Of a stretch of 64,000 bases of DNA, positions 11,781 to 22,465 are shown one piece after another. Source of the DNA: Paralvinella palmiformis. Lineage: Eukaryota; Annelida; Polychaeta; Terebellida; Alvinellidae. Numbering within the stretch: position 1 is the stretch's first letter; the number at the start of each line of letters is the position of its first letter. The DNA is taken from positions 10,001-74,000 of the forward strand of contig JAODUP010001193.1 of assembly GCA_025642065.1 (NCBI GenBank). Reading direction: 5' to 3'. Position numbers and translations under genes: made by a program. Below the pieces are notes generated by a model. The model was given only the letters and a program-made list of their open reading frames with translations. It ran no database searches and was not told the origin of the DNA.

Positions 11781-12161
11781 GACACATGAATGTCTACATG
11801 AATAGTAGGAATATAACAAAATAATTACATTTATTGTTCTTCTGCACACAAAATGAATATTGTCTATCTGAACAGTTAAATAGTCTAATTCAGCACTGCC
11901 CCTAGAATCCATAGCAGAATACCATCTTAAAAGCTTTACTGTTGCATAGAAGATTGTGACTTTATGTGAATATTTACAAATTTGAAAAAATTCGTCACTT
12001 GATGCTGATGAAACGAATCCATTGAACATTTTGTGTAGTGGGCTATTATTAGTTTGCTGATGATCACACTTTTTGCACTTTCCACATTTCTTATTTCCCA
12101 AGGCAACATGTAAAAAATGTTTCCCCAATGGGAAATTTTCTAGTCTTCCACCTTTATACAA
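11766..12161 (-). CDS. Unrecognised 131-codon open frame with a Cys cluster
   Basis: The frame encodes a small protein with NKKCGKCKKCDH near residues 23-34, a CxxCxxCxH arrangement that could bind zinc, and no other recognisable domain. The 3' end overlaps the poor-quality stretch. It may be a remnant of a transposon protein or a chance frame. No splice sites, neighbours or start context support it as a host gene. Confidence 0.2.
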   Translation of the reverse strand: MYKGGRLENFPLGKHFLHVALGNKKCGKCKKCDHQQTNNSPLHKMFNGFVSSASSDEFFQICKYSHKVTIFYATVKLLRWYSAMDSRGSAELDYLTVQIDNIHFVCRRTINVIILLYSYYSCRHSCVKIGL

Positions 12162-12734
12162 TCAAAAGGGGGTTTCAAATAATAATCCAGTATTAGTTCA
12201 ATAATTTGAAATTAGGTAGTATCAATGTGATATAACACTTTTAGAAAATGTAACACTGTTTCAAATTAAATTCAGACTGGCTTTCTATACTGAGGTAAAA
12301 TGAAGTCACATTTTAAAACTATGATATATCACCTGAGTTATGCAGTCACATCTTAACAACATTACAATACATGTATGTGTCAACATTGGGTAGAGGATTA
12401 TTCTGAGACTAGTAGATTATCTGCCGTATATACAAGTAGTAATAACCCACATACCAGATATAGTTAAGTAGTTAACGATTTTAATAACGTCTGTGTAACA
12501 AACCTCCCAACCCCGACATATCATTATTTATATTTATGTATAATAACGGAGAAAACAGTATACATTAATATAAATATACAAATTGTACAAAAAGCAGCAA
12601 TAATTATTATGTTGCTAACATCTTATCTAAAGATAGGCCTATATTTGCAACATCCATAAAGAGAACATAATATTGACAGATCATACACAAACTCAAAAAT
12701 ATAACAATATACATGTAGATGTAAGATGAAAATT

Positions 12735-12864
12735 TTGAATGTTGGCTAAATGTCCCCCCTGCAAATATTGGCTAAATGTCCGTTGGCTAAATGTCCGTTG
12801 GCTAAATGTCCGTTGGCTAAGTGTCCGTTGGCTAAATGTCTGTTGGCTAAATGTCTGGATACCC
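12735..12864. repeat. Array of 15-bp units (GGACATTTAGCCAAC on minus strand) ending in a transposon-like terminus
   Basis: Seven copies of the unit, five of them consecutive with little change, run up to a right border that reads GGGTATCCAGACA on the minus strand. That border resembles the termini of the elements at 19104-19806 (GGGTGTAGGA) and 43590-43886 (GGGTGTAGGACAG). No matching left end was found, so this is either a truncated element or a single remaining arm. Confidence 0.65.
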
Positions 12865-13158
12865 TGTCATTGTACAGGATATATGCCCCGAGCCTGATCT
12901 GACCTAGATCTCTATACTGCAGAATAGCGCGCGTTTTGTTGTTGTTGTTTTTTTTAATTTGTCGTTCATTATAGAAGTGTCTTTTTCCAGTTTGGAACTA
13001 TACTGTATTATATTGATTGTGATTGAAATACGTATACTCTATGGCATTAATTAATATTATGAAATTTATTATAACGCTGTGTAGCAAATGTTTATATATG
13101 TAACTGGTGATTTGATGATTGTGAAATCCCTCGATTTGTGTGTGCATTTTTCCATCCA

Positions 13159-13431
13159 GACCGCCTGTGCTGATACAAAACAGAAAATGGCTGACGAGAT
13201 GCTTTTTGTGTGTGAGCGTAAGAAAGTGAAAATACTGGATAATGTATACTTATTTGTTATTTCTTATTCATTATGGTATTGTAATATAATCTCATTAAAA
13301 TGCTGAAAAATAACTTTATTTTCAGTGGTGGTGGAGATGCAAAATCTTGCAGATGAGTTACAGAGTGACAGTGACAACCCCGGAAGAGTTGTAGATAAAT
13401 TAGAGAAGAGTGATAGAGAAATTAAATATTA
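13159..13431 (+). CDS. Possible last two exons of an unidentified gene
   Basis: Exon A runs from 13159 after TTTTCCATCCAG to about 13216, before GTAAGAAAG. Exon B runs from about 13326 after TTATTTTCAG to the stop TAA at 13429-13431. Joining them gives a continuous frame ending VCELVVEMQNLADELQ, then an acidic linker and REIKY before the stop. Both acceptors have good pyrimidine tracts and the phases match (one base plus two). No family was recognised and no upstream exon was seen. The alternative is a fortuitous frame or transposon-borne exons. Confidence 0.35.
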
Positions 13432-13499
13432 AGATATGAATGTAATATTGGTTGAAATTTGTTTTGACTTTTGTGTTTTGCAATACAATTTGATAAATC

Positions 13500-13640
13500 T
13501 TGCCAAAATGTAACCACTGCATGGTAAAACACCGGTGGACCACCAGTGGCTTACCACCAGTGGCAAGCCACTGTTGGAATTCTTAGACAAAATACCAGTG
13601 GCCCACAAGTGGATAGCCACCTGTGGCATGCTATCTGGGT
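13500..13640. repeat. Array of CCACTGGTGG-like words ending in GCTATCTGGGT
   Basis: Words such as CCACCAGTGGC, CCAGTGGCCC and AGCCACCTGTGGC recur in both orientations. The right border TGCTATCTGGGTTTT resembles that of the next array at 13785-14000 (TGTTAGCTGGGCTT), suggesting two related element ends. Confidence 0.45.
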
Positions 13641-13784
13641 TTTCGCTACAGTACTTAATATGTTAATTTTTATTTTCTCCAGATAATTCACCATATGAAA
13701 GCACCCAGAGAAAAGTAGAAAGAGAAGAAAATTTTATTTTTGCAAACAAATTATTGGTTTTTATTTTGCCAGCAATATTTGGCA

Positions 13785-14000
13785 TAGCCGATGTAATAAC
13801 ATTATGAAAATGTTTTAATAAAGTTAGCATAACGTTATGACGACATTATATTAAGATTACGATAACGTTTTGTAGTAATGTTTTAATAACGTTTTAAAAC
13901 GTAGACAAGAAAATGTTATGATAACATTTTAGCAAAACATTTTCTGAACCAAATCATAACGTTATAGTAACGTTATTAATACGTATTTGTGTTAGCTGGG
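13785..14000. repeat. Array of AACGTTAT palindromic words ending in GTTAGCTGGG
   Basis: ATAACGTTAT, AACGTTTT and AACATTTT words and their complements fill this stretch and would fold on themselves. The composition is typical of the termini of small DNA transposons. No coding sequence is present. Confidence 0.5.
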
Positions 14001-14592
14001 CTTAAACTTCATTTACGACTCACCTGGACAGAAAGTGCGACATCTTTCGGGGGTTTCATACCTTCTATCGCAAACATCATTACAATGGTGACACAGGTGA
14101 GTACTCAACTCGTAATATTGGCCTGAATCACATTTGCCATTTGCTGAAAATCCCATTTCGGGATTAGTCAATCAACGTCAACCACCTGATTGGGTCACAT
14201 AAAAGCAACACAATGAATGCGTTTTTCGTCTCTCAGCATATGACGAGCAGCAATTGTTTTAAACAACAGGTGAAAGCTGGATTTTGGTGGTCTGAAAAAT
14301 GGAAGCAGGAAAACGAAATTAGTAGGAAGCAGGAAACATTAGCCAATAATAGCTAGACAATTTAGTTATCGCCCGTAAGTGCCGCTTAACGGTTTGTGGC
14401 CGTCCAATTGTGGGGTCAAATGGGTGTGAAATCATAGTTCTCCGGTTGATTGATGAGCGAAAGAAGTTGGTGGTCATCCGATCGTGACACTTGTTAGTGA
14501 ATGTTTGTTATTATACAGCCAAGTCAGCGGAGATTGTATCAAGGGGACAAGTGGGTCTCCGCTGGACAACATGCTGATTGTGCTGGTTTGGT
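14001..14592. other. Intergenic stretch, no gene seen
   Basis: No conserved block or repeat unit was recognised between the palindromic array and the SINE. Confidence 0.35.
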
Positions 14593-14941
14593 TGTTCGGG
14601 GAGAATCCCCAGGCTGTCGCTTAATCAGCACAGCCTCTATGTTGGAGTGGTTGAGAAACCTCCTCCCCCACCACTCACAGGGGAGCAGTACAGAAAGATG
14701 GAGCCGAAATACCCTGAGGGTGGTCACTGTCAGAGTGTTTTACGTCCTCGGGGGGGTTTTAACGTCCCCCTTTATTTTAAATAATTCAGTGGAGACGGCA
14801 GCGCCATTTAACGTGGTCAGCCACCCACGATGTAGTGAGCCGAGAAATTAATCCCTGGAAGTTTCCACCTCTTACGGGGTTCGAACCTGCAACCGTTGGC
14901 ACCAAGTGCCGGGTGCTTAACCGCTAGGCCACCGGAGCTCA
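14593..14941 (-). mobile_element. tRNA-derived SINE, family 1, copy 1
   Basis: Minus strand begins GAGCTCCGGTGGCCTAGCGG, with A box TGGCCTAGCGGTTAAGC and B box GGTTCGAACCCC. A body follows with GGGATTAATTTCTCGGCTCA, TAAATGGCGCTGCCGTCTCC and CTGTGAGTGGTGGGGGAGG. A nearly full-length copy in the opposite orientation lies at 18538-18907. The copies agree over almost their whole length, so the family is fairly young. Confidence 0.85.
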
Positions 14942-14996
14942 CTGATTTTGTGCTGGGGTGGGGGGGAGAATTTCCCTTTATATACCTGTTTGAACG

Positions 14997-15343
14997 TGTG
15001 GGAGGAGTTTTAGTGGGGGGTTGTTCTCGACTCAGCCAAGTAGGCGCTGATTGGACCAGGTGACTATGCGGGGTCTACCGGACAACAACGCTGACGGTGC
15101 TGAGGGGACAATTCCCTATAAATATCTGGATTTTTGTAGATTTTTTGAAAGAGTAGTGTGGAGTAGTTCTGTTGGTGGTTCTGGGGTGTATAGTTTCGAC
15201 GAGTTTATAGTTTTTGTACAGTTTTGAGGAATAAAGTCGATTCGAGACCACTGAGTTCGAAGTTTTGAAAGAGAGAACTTAGCCAAAGCCGAGGTCCGGG
15301 ACAGGTCGAGCCGGCCGCGTCCCGGACCTCGGTACTTTTCACA
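14997..15343 (+). mobile_element. LTR-like block (possible solo LTR)
   Basis: The block opens TGTGGGAGGAG, contains a TATA-like CCCTATAAATATC near 15114, an AATAAAG polyadenylation-like signal near 15229, a strong GC-rich hairpin at 15289-15332, and closes TTTTCACA. TG...CA borders plus a promoter and a poly(A) signal in this order fit an LTR. No second LTR, primer-binding site or target duplication could be demonstrated, so the call is tentative. Confidence 0.25.
15289..15332. other. Perfect 14-bp GC-rich inverted repeat (hairpin)
   Basis: CCGAGGTCCGGGAC at 15289-15302 is exactly complementary to GTCCCGGACCTCGG at 15319-15332, with a 16-base GC-rich loop. It stands out in AT-rich surroundings and lies at the 3' end of the LTR-like block. 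Confidence 0.8.
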
Positions 15344-15393
15344 AGTTTTTGTAGTATTTTTTTAAATTAAATATAACGTACAATGGACCCATT

Positions 15394-16200
15394 GCATGAT
15401 GACGTCAAAAACCAAAACAAACCAGGCGCGCTTTGCATTGTGGGATTTATAGGGGGCCCCTTGAGCGATAATACCGTGATAATCCCGCCATTTTAACCTT
15501 AAACGTCAATGTTCCGGATCTGTTATAATCATGCCAAAAACTAACTCCTGCGTACCGTATTGTCATGCCACTAGTAAGCAATATAAACATTTAAGTTGGC
15601 ATGTGTTGGCCGCCGGATGAAATGCTGAGAAAGCGTTGGGTAGTTTTAATTCGAAATGACAATCTGCGAGTCAAATTTTTATAATTAATGTCAGTGTAAG
15701 GATTGACTGAAACAGTGAAAGGCGTAAATAAAGTATAATTTAACACTAATATTATCCATCAGATCATGGATAATAATATTGGTAAATAAAGTGCAATTTA
15801 CCATATTACTATATCCATAAATAATAAATTAAATTTACCAATATACTGGACTCTTTTCTTCTTCTTTTCGTTAAATATAATTTTAGTGTGATTTACTATG
15901 AACACCACATTTTAACAGTCTTTGTTATGTGCAGTGAATATTATTGTACTATGGTTTAAAATATTGAATACCACACTTTTTTATCATTTTATAAAGTAAA
16001 GCAGTGCCGGCTTTTTCGGTCGATGTAGAGCTAAACGGTACACAGAAGTTAGTTTTTAGCATGGTTATAACAGATCCGGAACATTGACGTTTAATGTTAA
16101 ATGGCGGGATTCTCACGGTATTATCGCTCAGGGGACCCCCCCTAAAAATCCCACAATGCAAAGCGCGGTTGGTTTGTTTTGGTTTTGGACGTCATCATGC
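15394..16200. mobile_element. DNA transposon derivative with inverted repeats of about 190 bp carrying THAP-domain starts
   Basis: The arms at 15394-15590 and 16010-16200 are inverted copies. Both contain GCATGATGACGTC, GCTTTGCATTGTGGGAT, GAGCGATAATACCGTGA, AACGTCAATGTTCCGGATCT and AAAACTAAC in order. The left arm runs into a frame MPKTNSCVPYCHAT, and after a frameshift MLRKRWVVLIRNDN, which matches the start (C-x2-4-C) and the KRW region of a THAP zinc-finger domain. The right arm carries the inverted counterpart MLKTNFCVPF. THAP domains are known in P-element-type transposases, so a P-like origin is inferred. No transposase core remains and no target duplication was clear. Confidence 0.65.
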
Positions 16201-16609
16201 TTCAGACTTATTATTTTTTACTAATAGATAAGATTATTTGTATGGGGAAAGTTGACATGTTATTGAAAATAAATCATCAAGTTGAGAACTGTAATAGACA
16301 TTTTATCAATATATGAAACATACTGTGATATTCGTGATCTCATGATTGGTAAAAAACAATTTATCATATGGTTAAGCGAGCTCGGTGAACGCGACCCGGA
16401 AACGGACGTTCGCTAGATGGCGCAGTCGTCGCGGAAATTATCGTGTCACAGTTTTAATTGCAAAACTGAAACTGAAATTGCACCACTTCATCTACACACC
16501 TATTTATTTATTTAGATGCATATAATTATGTTTATGGTATATCAATATTAAACCCGTTAGATCTACAATCCAATATTTTAGGTCAAGACCATACAGGGTT
16601 AAAGGGGAA

Positions 16610-16990
16610 CTTTGCTCTATTTTCATATCAACAAATGACGGTTTTCGTTACACTATATTGTCAATCATTAAATAAAAGTTATTATCAACATATTTATGTA
16701 TAAAAACCGCTGCGTTCTAATATAGTTTTCATGCATGGAAGACGGTCTGATATTCTGCGGCAACTGAGCTTCGAAATTGGCGCCATTTATTTTCTGGACC
16801 TTGACTTGTGACGTCACCAGTGCTTAGCTCTGTGAATCATCTCATATATCCTTGTATGTTTTAAGCAACAGAAAAACCATCAAAATGCTGACCTGTTGCG
16901 CACCAAACTGTCTGGTTACGGAGAAAATAAATGCTGTGTTTTCAACATTCATGTCATTGTATGTTTGTATTCATGGACCAAATTAGTTGT
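16610..16990 (+). mobile_element. Second THAP-type transposon fragment
   Basis: A frame beginning at 16885 reads MLTCCAPNCLVTEKINAVFS, resembling the start of a THAP domain (C-x4-C with following Phe), after a sequence rich in features seen in P-like non-autonomous elements (TGGCGCCATTTATTTT, GTGACGTCACC). The frame soon stops. It could also be an unrelated small frame. Confidence 0.35.
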
Positions 16991-17262
16991 AATATTGATT
17001 GAACATTGAAGTGGAATTATTTGAATTGCCTTGAAATATACATATTAATCTTGTAACTTGTAAAAAACTAATGACTATAGAAGTTGAATGTTTTGTCAAA
17101 ATGACTTCACTTAGTGAAGTATATGTAAATGCTTATTTTTGGTTTAAACCATATCTCATTTTGACAAGGGTATATATCAATAAAAATGTGTTGCATGTGT
17201 GTAATATTATTGACATGATACAGCTATGTATCAAATATTGTAATAAGAACAGAATTAAGTCA

Positions 17263-17311
<49 letters not shown>

Positions 17312-18537
17312 GTGTAATGCCATAGAATCAGAATAAATATCTGAAATGTGAAAGTACTGAATATAAAAGATCTCAACTGTAAAATATTAACAGTTCATTT
17401 ATCAGACTAAATAATTTCATGATATCCCTCATATACACCATCTTCTTCTGGGTATGTGTTTCTTATTGATTGTTGAACCCATGATGGTATAGTAATTCTG
17501 TTTTTGGGGCCAGGTTTTCCATAAACTCAATAAGTGAACTGCCTGTATTATTTAAATTCCAGAGTAGATTTAAAGTCTAGAATAGATATACAAATACAAT
17601 GTCTGAAGTAACAAGATCTAAGCTGCATGTATATGTTTTGATAATTCACAATAAAATGTACATTCTATAGACGCTAGCTGTAGGCATTGAAATGCATTGC
17701 TCGCACCAAGACCATTCTGAAATGACAGCTGACAGCTACGACTTGATGTTGATTGTTCTCAGTATTTATGAACTCTGTTTCTGTGTCACTCTTACTACTT
17801 TCAGTAATTGATAAATCAGAATGATAATATACCGGTTCAAAATCTTAAGGTGGAATATTTGAGGCTATGACCGGGTAATTATGACAATATACAAAGTAAT
17901 CCAACACAAAAATCAGGTATGTTTACATGTTGGAACCATAACCGAAAGTCGGTACTCTAAGCGCTGGTGACGTGTCGCTCGCTGATTACCTGACAAATCT
18001 TGGAGCTGGAGATTAATGGCTTCAAATAATACTGATAAATCATTAAATGCCAGTAGTAATCGGTAGAGAAACCCATACACTTTAAAACAGGCAGCATACA
18101 TTGGCAATAGCCAAACCTGAGCAAAGAACTCCTTTAAGACAATGACAACAATCTGCCATATAACACGAGTTAGATTCAAATTGTTTATTTCAACATTCAT
18201 AATACATCATTTTAATGTAAGCATATAGAATATAGAATGTTAATCTACACCTTTATCATGAAATAACTGCTTCATTAACTAATCCAAGAATTACGTAACT
18301 GACCCACTTACGGATATGTCGCCAGAGAAAGGTTACATCTTTGTGTCCTGTTGTGGTGTTTACGTCAGTGAAAACAACCCATACCTGTCATATCCACGCT
18401 CTCTCTGTAACTAAGTCAAACTGGCACACGTCCGTACAGGTTTAGTGGGCGGAGCTAAAATGAGGGCGGGGCAAAGCTGTATGATCGACATCAATATGTA
18501 GGTCATATATAGGTCGTTATACACAAGTGAGGGAAGT
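16991..18537. other. Intergenic stretch with (AT)n microsatellite
   Basis: A perfect (AT)n tract covers about 17267-17307. Small hydrophobic frames are present on the minus strand at 17913-18200, without recognisable domains. Nothing here supports a gene. Confidence 0.4.
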
Positions 18538-18907
18538 GAGCTCCGGTGGCCTAGCGGTTAAGCAAGCACCCGGCACTTGGTGCCAACGGTCACAGGTTTG
18601 AACCCCGCAAGAGGTCGAAACTTTTCTAGGGATTAATTTCTCGGCTCACAACATCGTGGGTGGATGACCACGTTAAATGGCGCTGCCGTCTCCACTGAAT
18701 TATTTAAAATAAAGGGGGACGTTAAAAAACCCTCTGGCTCTGAGGACCTAAAACACTCTGACAGTGAGCACCCTCAGGGTATTTCGGTTCCATCTTTCCG
18801 TACTGCTCCCCTGTGAGTGGTGGGGGAGGGGGTTTCTCAACCACTCCAACATAGAGGCAGTGCAGATTAAGTGACAGCCTGGAGATTCTCCCAGAACAAC
18901 AAAACAA
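18538..18907 (+). mobile_element. tRNA-derived SINE, family 1, copy 2
   Basis: Begins GAGCTCCGGTGGCCTAGCGG with A box and a slightly diverged B box (GGTTTGAACCCC) and has the same body as 14593-14941, ending near CAGAACAACAAAACA. A small insertion (GCAA) lies in the D-arm region. Confidence 0.85.
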
Positions 18908-19103
18908 ACAATGTCTTCGTTTATATATAAAAATGAAAGTATACCTCTATTATAGTTGTTAAAATATACAATACTAACCACCATTTGTGTGATTTGATTA
19001 TTTCCATTTATTGAACTGAATGTAGACAGGGCAGTCTTAACAGCACTATAAGCCCCCGGACAAAGCAGTGCACTGGAGCCCCTACCTAGACACAACCACT
19101 CAC

Positions 19104-19806
19104 GGGTGTAGGAAATAATGGCAACCGAAAAAATGGCACCCCGGAAGAAATGGCACTATGCAAATTTGGAAAAAATGTCGCCCTATTTATTTTTTCTGTA
19201 TAGTTGATTAAAAATCTTAAAAGTAGTAACTAACTACCTAATTAACTAATTAACTTTGGATCATCATTAACCAAGGTTGTGGTTTAAGGGTGGCCTTGCA
19301 ATCAATAGTACGTTATACACATTGCTGCCTTATGTTACGAGGCTTAGTTATCTGTTTAGTGTAGATGAAACCACTGAGTATTAACTTCTGACCACCTTTT
19401 GTTGCTAGTTATGACTTCCATCATGAACAGAGTCAAACTTTCTAAAGAAAGATAATGATATTTTCATTGGTGTTTATAAGAAATACATCTGCTTCGAATA
19501 GAACCGCTCAGTTTTTCAAAGAAGATGTCTATAATTGACTATATGTTATCATGATCAAAGACCAAGGGAATTATGTCTGGCGATTAATCCAAGGATGTGG
19601 GAAGCCACTCCTTCAGATGTGCTATTATGAATTGTTTTTTATAAGCAGGACTTCACCTACTGCCAATAACTAAATGTCAATAAGCATTAACTATTTTTCA
19701 GGTGCCATTTTTTACAATTTTGGATAGTGCCATTTCTTCCAGTTGCCATTTCTTCCATGCGCCATTTTCCAGTGTCATTTTTCCAGTGTCATTATTTCTG
19801 TACCCC
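19104..19806. mobile_element. 703-bp inverted-repeat element with 9-bp target duplication
   Basis: The 9-mer ACCACTCAC flanks it perfectly on both sides (19095-19103 and 19807-19815). The ends read GGGTGTAGGAAATAATGGCA on the left and GGGGTACAGAAATAATGACA on the right when read inward. Behind each end lie several units of 14-17 bp built on GGAAGAAATGGCA. The interior is AT-rich and encodes no recognisable protein. A 9-bp duplication is usual for Mutator-like elements, so that superfamily is a reasonable guess but is not proven. Confidence 0.75.
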
Positions 19807-20040
19807 ACCACTCACAGCAAGTCAGAACATACATAGATTAGCAGGAGGCCGATATTCGTGGGGCCTCCGTGCAACTACCCAATGTACCGATGCGTTAGGA
19901 CGGCCCTGATAGAGACTGTTTAGCTCAGCTGCCTCTCGTGTTGTCTCAACTGTCCTGTGCTTCTTTGTTTCAGCAATGGGTTAGATAACGAATTGAAATT
20001 GGACGATCAATAAGAAGTCAACGATAACCGTCAATCAGCG

Positions 20041-20345
20041 TGTGACCGAAGGAAGCGGCAGCAAAGCTTTCATAAAGTAGTGCATGTTGTGATAAAGCGT
20101 GTGCTTTTCTCCACATAGAATAAATCGTTGCTGCTGAATAAATATATGTCTTTTATTCAATTAAATCCATACCGTTCACATAATGTGCTCATGGTCCGCC
20201 ATTACCTAACTTGCTTCTCCCCACTGACCACTAGTTGCCTGGCCCTCTGAACTGTTAAAAGAAAACAATTACACGTGGCGAACTTTGCCACCCAGATTTT
20301 GGCTTAACATTTCCAACTCGAACTCAATATATGCACTATACAATC

Positions 20346-20397
<52 letters not shown>

Positions 20398-21531
20398 CTG
20401 TAAATCCAAGGGATACTACAAATTTCATCAGCGATGTCTTCGATCAAATCCAAGTTCTCATATGAAGCGACACTGACATTTAATGTGGGCCTGCACAAAT
20501 TGTAGGATAAGGCTGTCGTACTTTACTGGATTCCTGTGATTTCTGGATCTGTGTGCATCAAATAGATTAATTGCAATGCGGATCATTTGGCACCTCTAGA
20601 TAATAAATCATGTGCTGGCCGTTCCCTAACGGCCTTGGCACCAGCGACAGTCTGAACCCGACTACGTTACCCATAAATTATTACTTGACAACAGGCCGAC
20701 GTCACGCCACTCAATGGGTGTGCGAAAATATCCATTTTAGTGATGATTACATCTTTAGACTTCGAACGTGCAACAGCTCAGCACAAAATTGTCCGCTAAA
20801 TTCTTAAACCTATAGCGACTGAGACTTGTTAGCGTGACAGAGAGCCTGGTTGGATAATCTTAGCAACTATGTAGGAATTATGATCGTTGCGTAGTTATTT
20901 CTGTATTCACGCTTCTGTCATGGATGAATAAACAGTTATGTCTTGTTATAAAAACCTAACACGTGTTATCAATCCGAACATCTAAAGATGATGAGCCGAT
21001 ATTGTCGCCCGTTATGCCGGCGACCTTGGAGGCCTGTGAACTTTACAAAATGTGTGAAAACACACACACGACTACCAACCAACATTCACAAACTTGTATT
21101 CCAATCTGGCTTGGTAATGAATAGTCCGGATAGTGTACTATTTCTTTCGCGCAAGAATACTACTGAGAACATGTTGATCATGATGTAAAACAGGTGATGA
21201 ATAAGTCTATTTCAACACAAAATTTCACATAGAAATATACATTCTCAAAACACTTACTTATACAAAACGTGTGATTAAAAGTCGATTAATCAGCACTTTG
21301 AACTGGATTATTTAATATGTGGGCAATCGTTTACACATTTTAAGATTATTTATGATATTTGTGAGCATAACCTTATTACTCCCCAAAACCTGATGGTGGA
21401 CTATCCCTTTAACCGAAGTCGGCAAACACGAAGCCATCTGCGCAAATAACAACACAACTTAAAACAAACAATGACGACGGCTCATCAGACATGTAAATAA
21501 TGGAAGATAATGGACTTCACACTAAACCATC

Positions 21532-21606
<75 letters not shown>

Positions 21607-21800
21607 TGCAGTAGATTATTTGTTAGGTTTTTGAAATATATTATACATTTTCGGTTACTTTCAAACCATTGTCTGGGATAATTACAATGACATTACCAAT
21701 GTTTACAATCCAACTAAACAATTAATATTTTTCAGTTGTAGGTCTCTTAACCTGTGCTCATTTACATATATAGACCTCTGTGACTGTCTCTCACACACAC
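20041..21800. repeat. Long dispersed repeat block, copy A
   Basis: Segments at about 20041-20090, 20288-20500, 21050-21245, 21410-21500 and 21600-21787 match, in order and orientation, segments of 25895-27470. The last shared segment, ending GACCTCTGTGACTGTC before a (CA)n tract, is almost identical in both. Two (AT)n tracts (20347-20394 and 21536-21604) sit at corresponding places. No protein was recognised. Intervening pieces differ by insertions or deletions. Confidence 0.75.
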
Positions 21801-22465
21801 ACACACACACGCACACACACAATGATAGTTCGGTTGCAAAAATCGGAAACATACAATGATAGCGGATACTAAAAATTTAATTAATTTAAATATATATTAA
21901 ATTTAAATTTAATATATTAAATTGGTAGAATAAAATATTGTTTATATCATGCTATTATGACAATAATATTTCGTCCTTGTAAAAAAGGGCTAAATTAATA
22001 ATATTTAAAAAACACGCGAAGAGCACCGACGTTTAACCTGATTAAATTCCATCCTGATCACCTGATCGTTCTAGATTGGATTTCTCAGATTACACAGATC
22101 AATACATTTTTTGAAAAATTTATTAGCAATTAAGAGAAATTCTAAATATTTTCATACATCGAATAACTTAATCTCCTAGACTACTAAATTGTGGGTTTTT
22201 TTTGTATTGCCTCAAAATTCATCTTGGAGTATTACCCTCCAAGTGTAATGATTCACGGCATGCTGCATACTCGTCCTGGGTATATAAACCTTTACGTGCT
22301 TTAAGTAGGTCACCATCGGGCACCACCAACGTATCCAAACATCCACAATCCATTTTATAACCTTGTCTGGCGCTATGTTTAAATTCTAATTCCTTTGATC
22401 TCGTTCATATAAAGATCCCGCACCAATAGGTAATAAATCTTATGCTTGGAATTGTTCACACTACA
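21801..22465. other. Intergenic stretch, no gene seen
   Basis: AT-rich sequence beginning with a (CA)n tract and a run of overlapping AATTTAAAT words near 21875-21920. No conserved protein block is visible. Confidence 0.35.

Noticed and set aside
12376..12400. Possible left end (GGGTAGAGGA) of the element whose right arm is at 12735-12864
   Set aside because: The flanking bases do not match the right flank as a target duplication and no repeat units follow, so the resemblance is probably chance.
12735..12864. CRISPR-like array of 15-bp units
   Set aside because: Units are contiguous without unique spacers and the genome is animal; it is a tandem array at a transposon-like end.
14881..14941. 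tRNA gene on the minus strand with clear A and B boxes
   Set aside because: It is followed by the same non-tRNA body as the copy at 18538-18907, so it is the head of a SINE; the acceptor stem does not close.
17913..18200. 95-codon hydrophobic minus-strand frame
   Set aside because: No recognisable family, no start context and no splice signals; compatible with chance.
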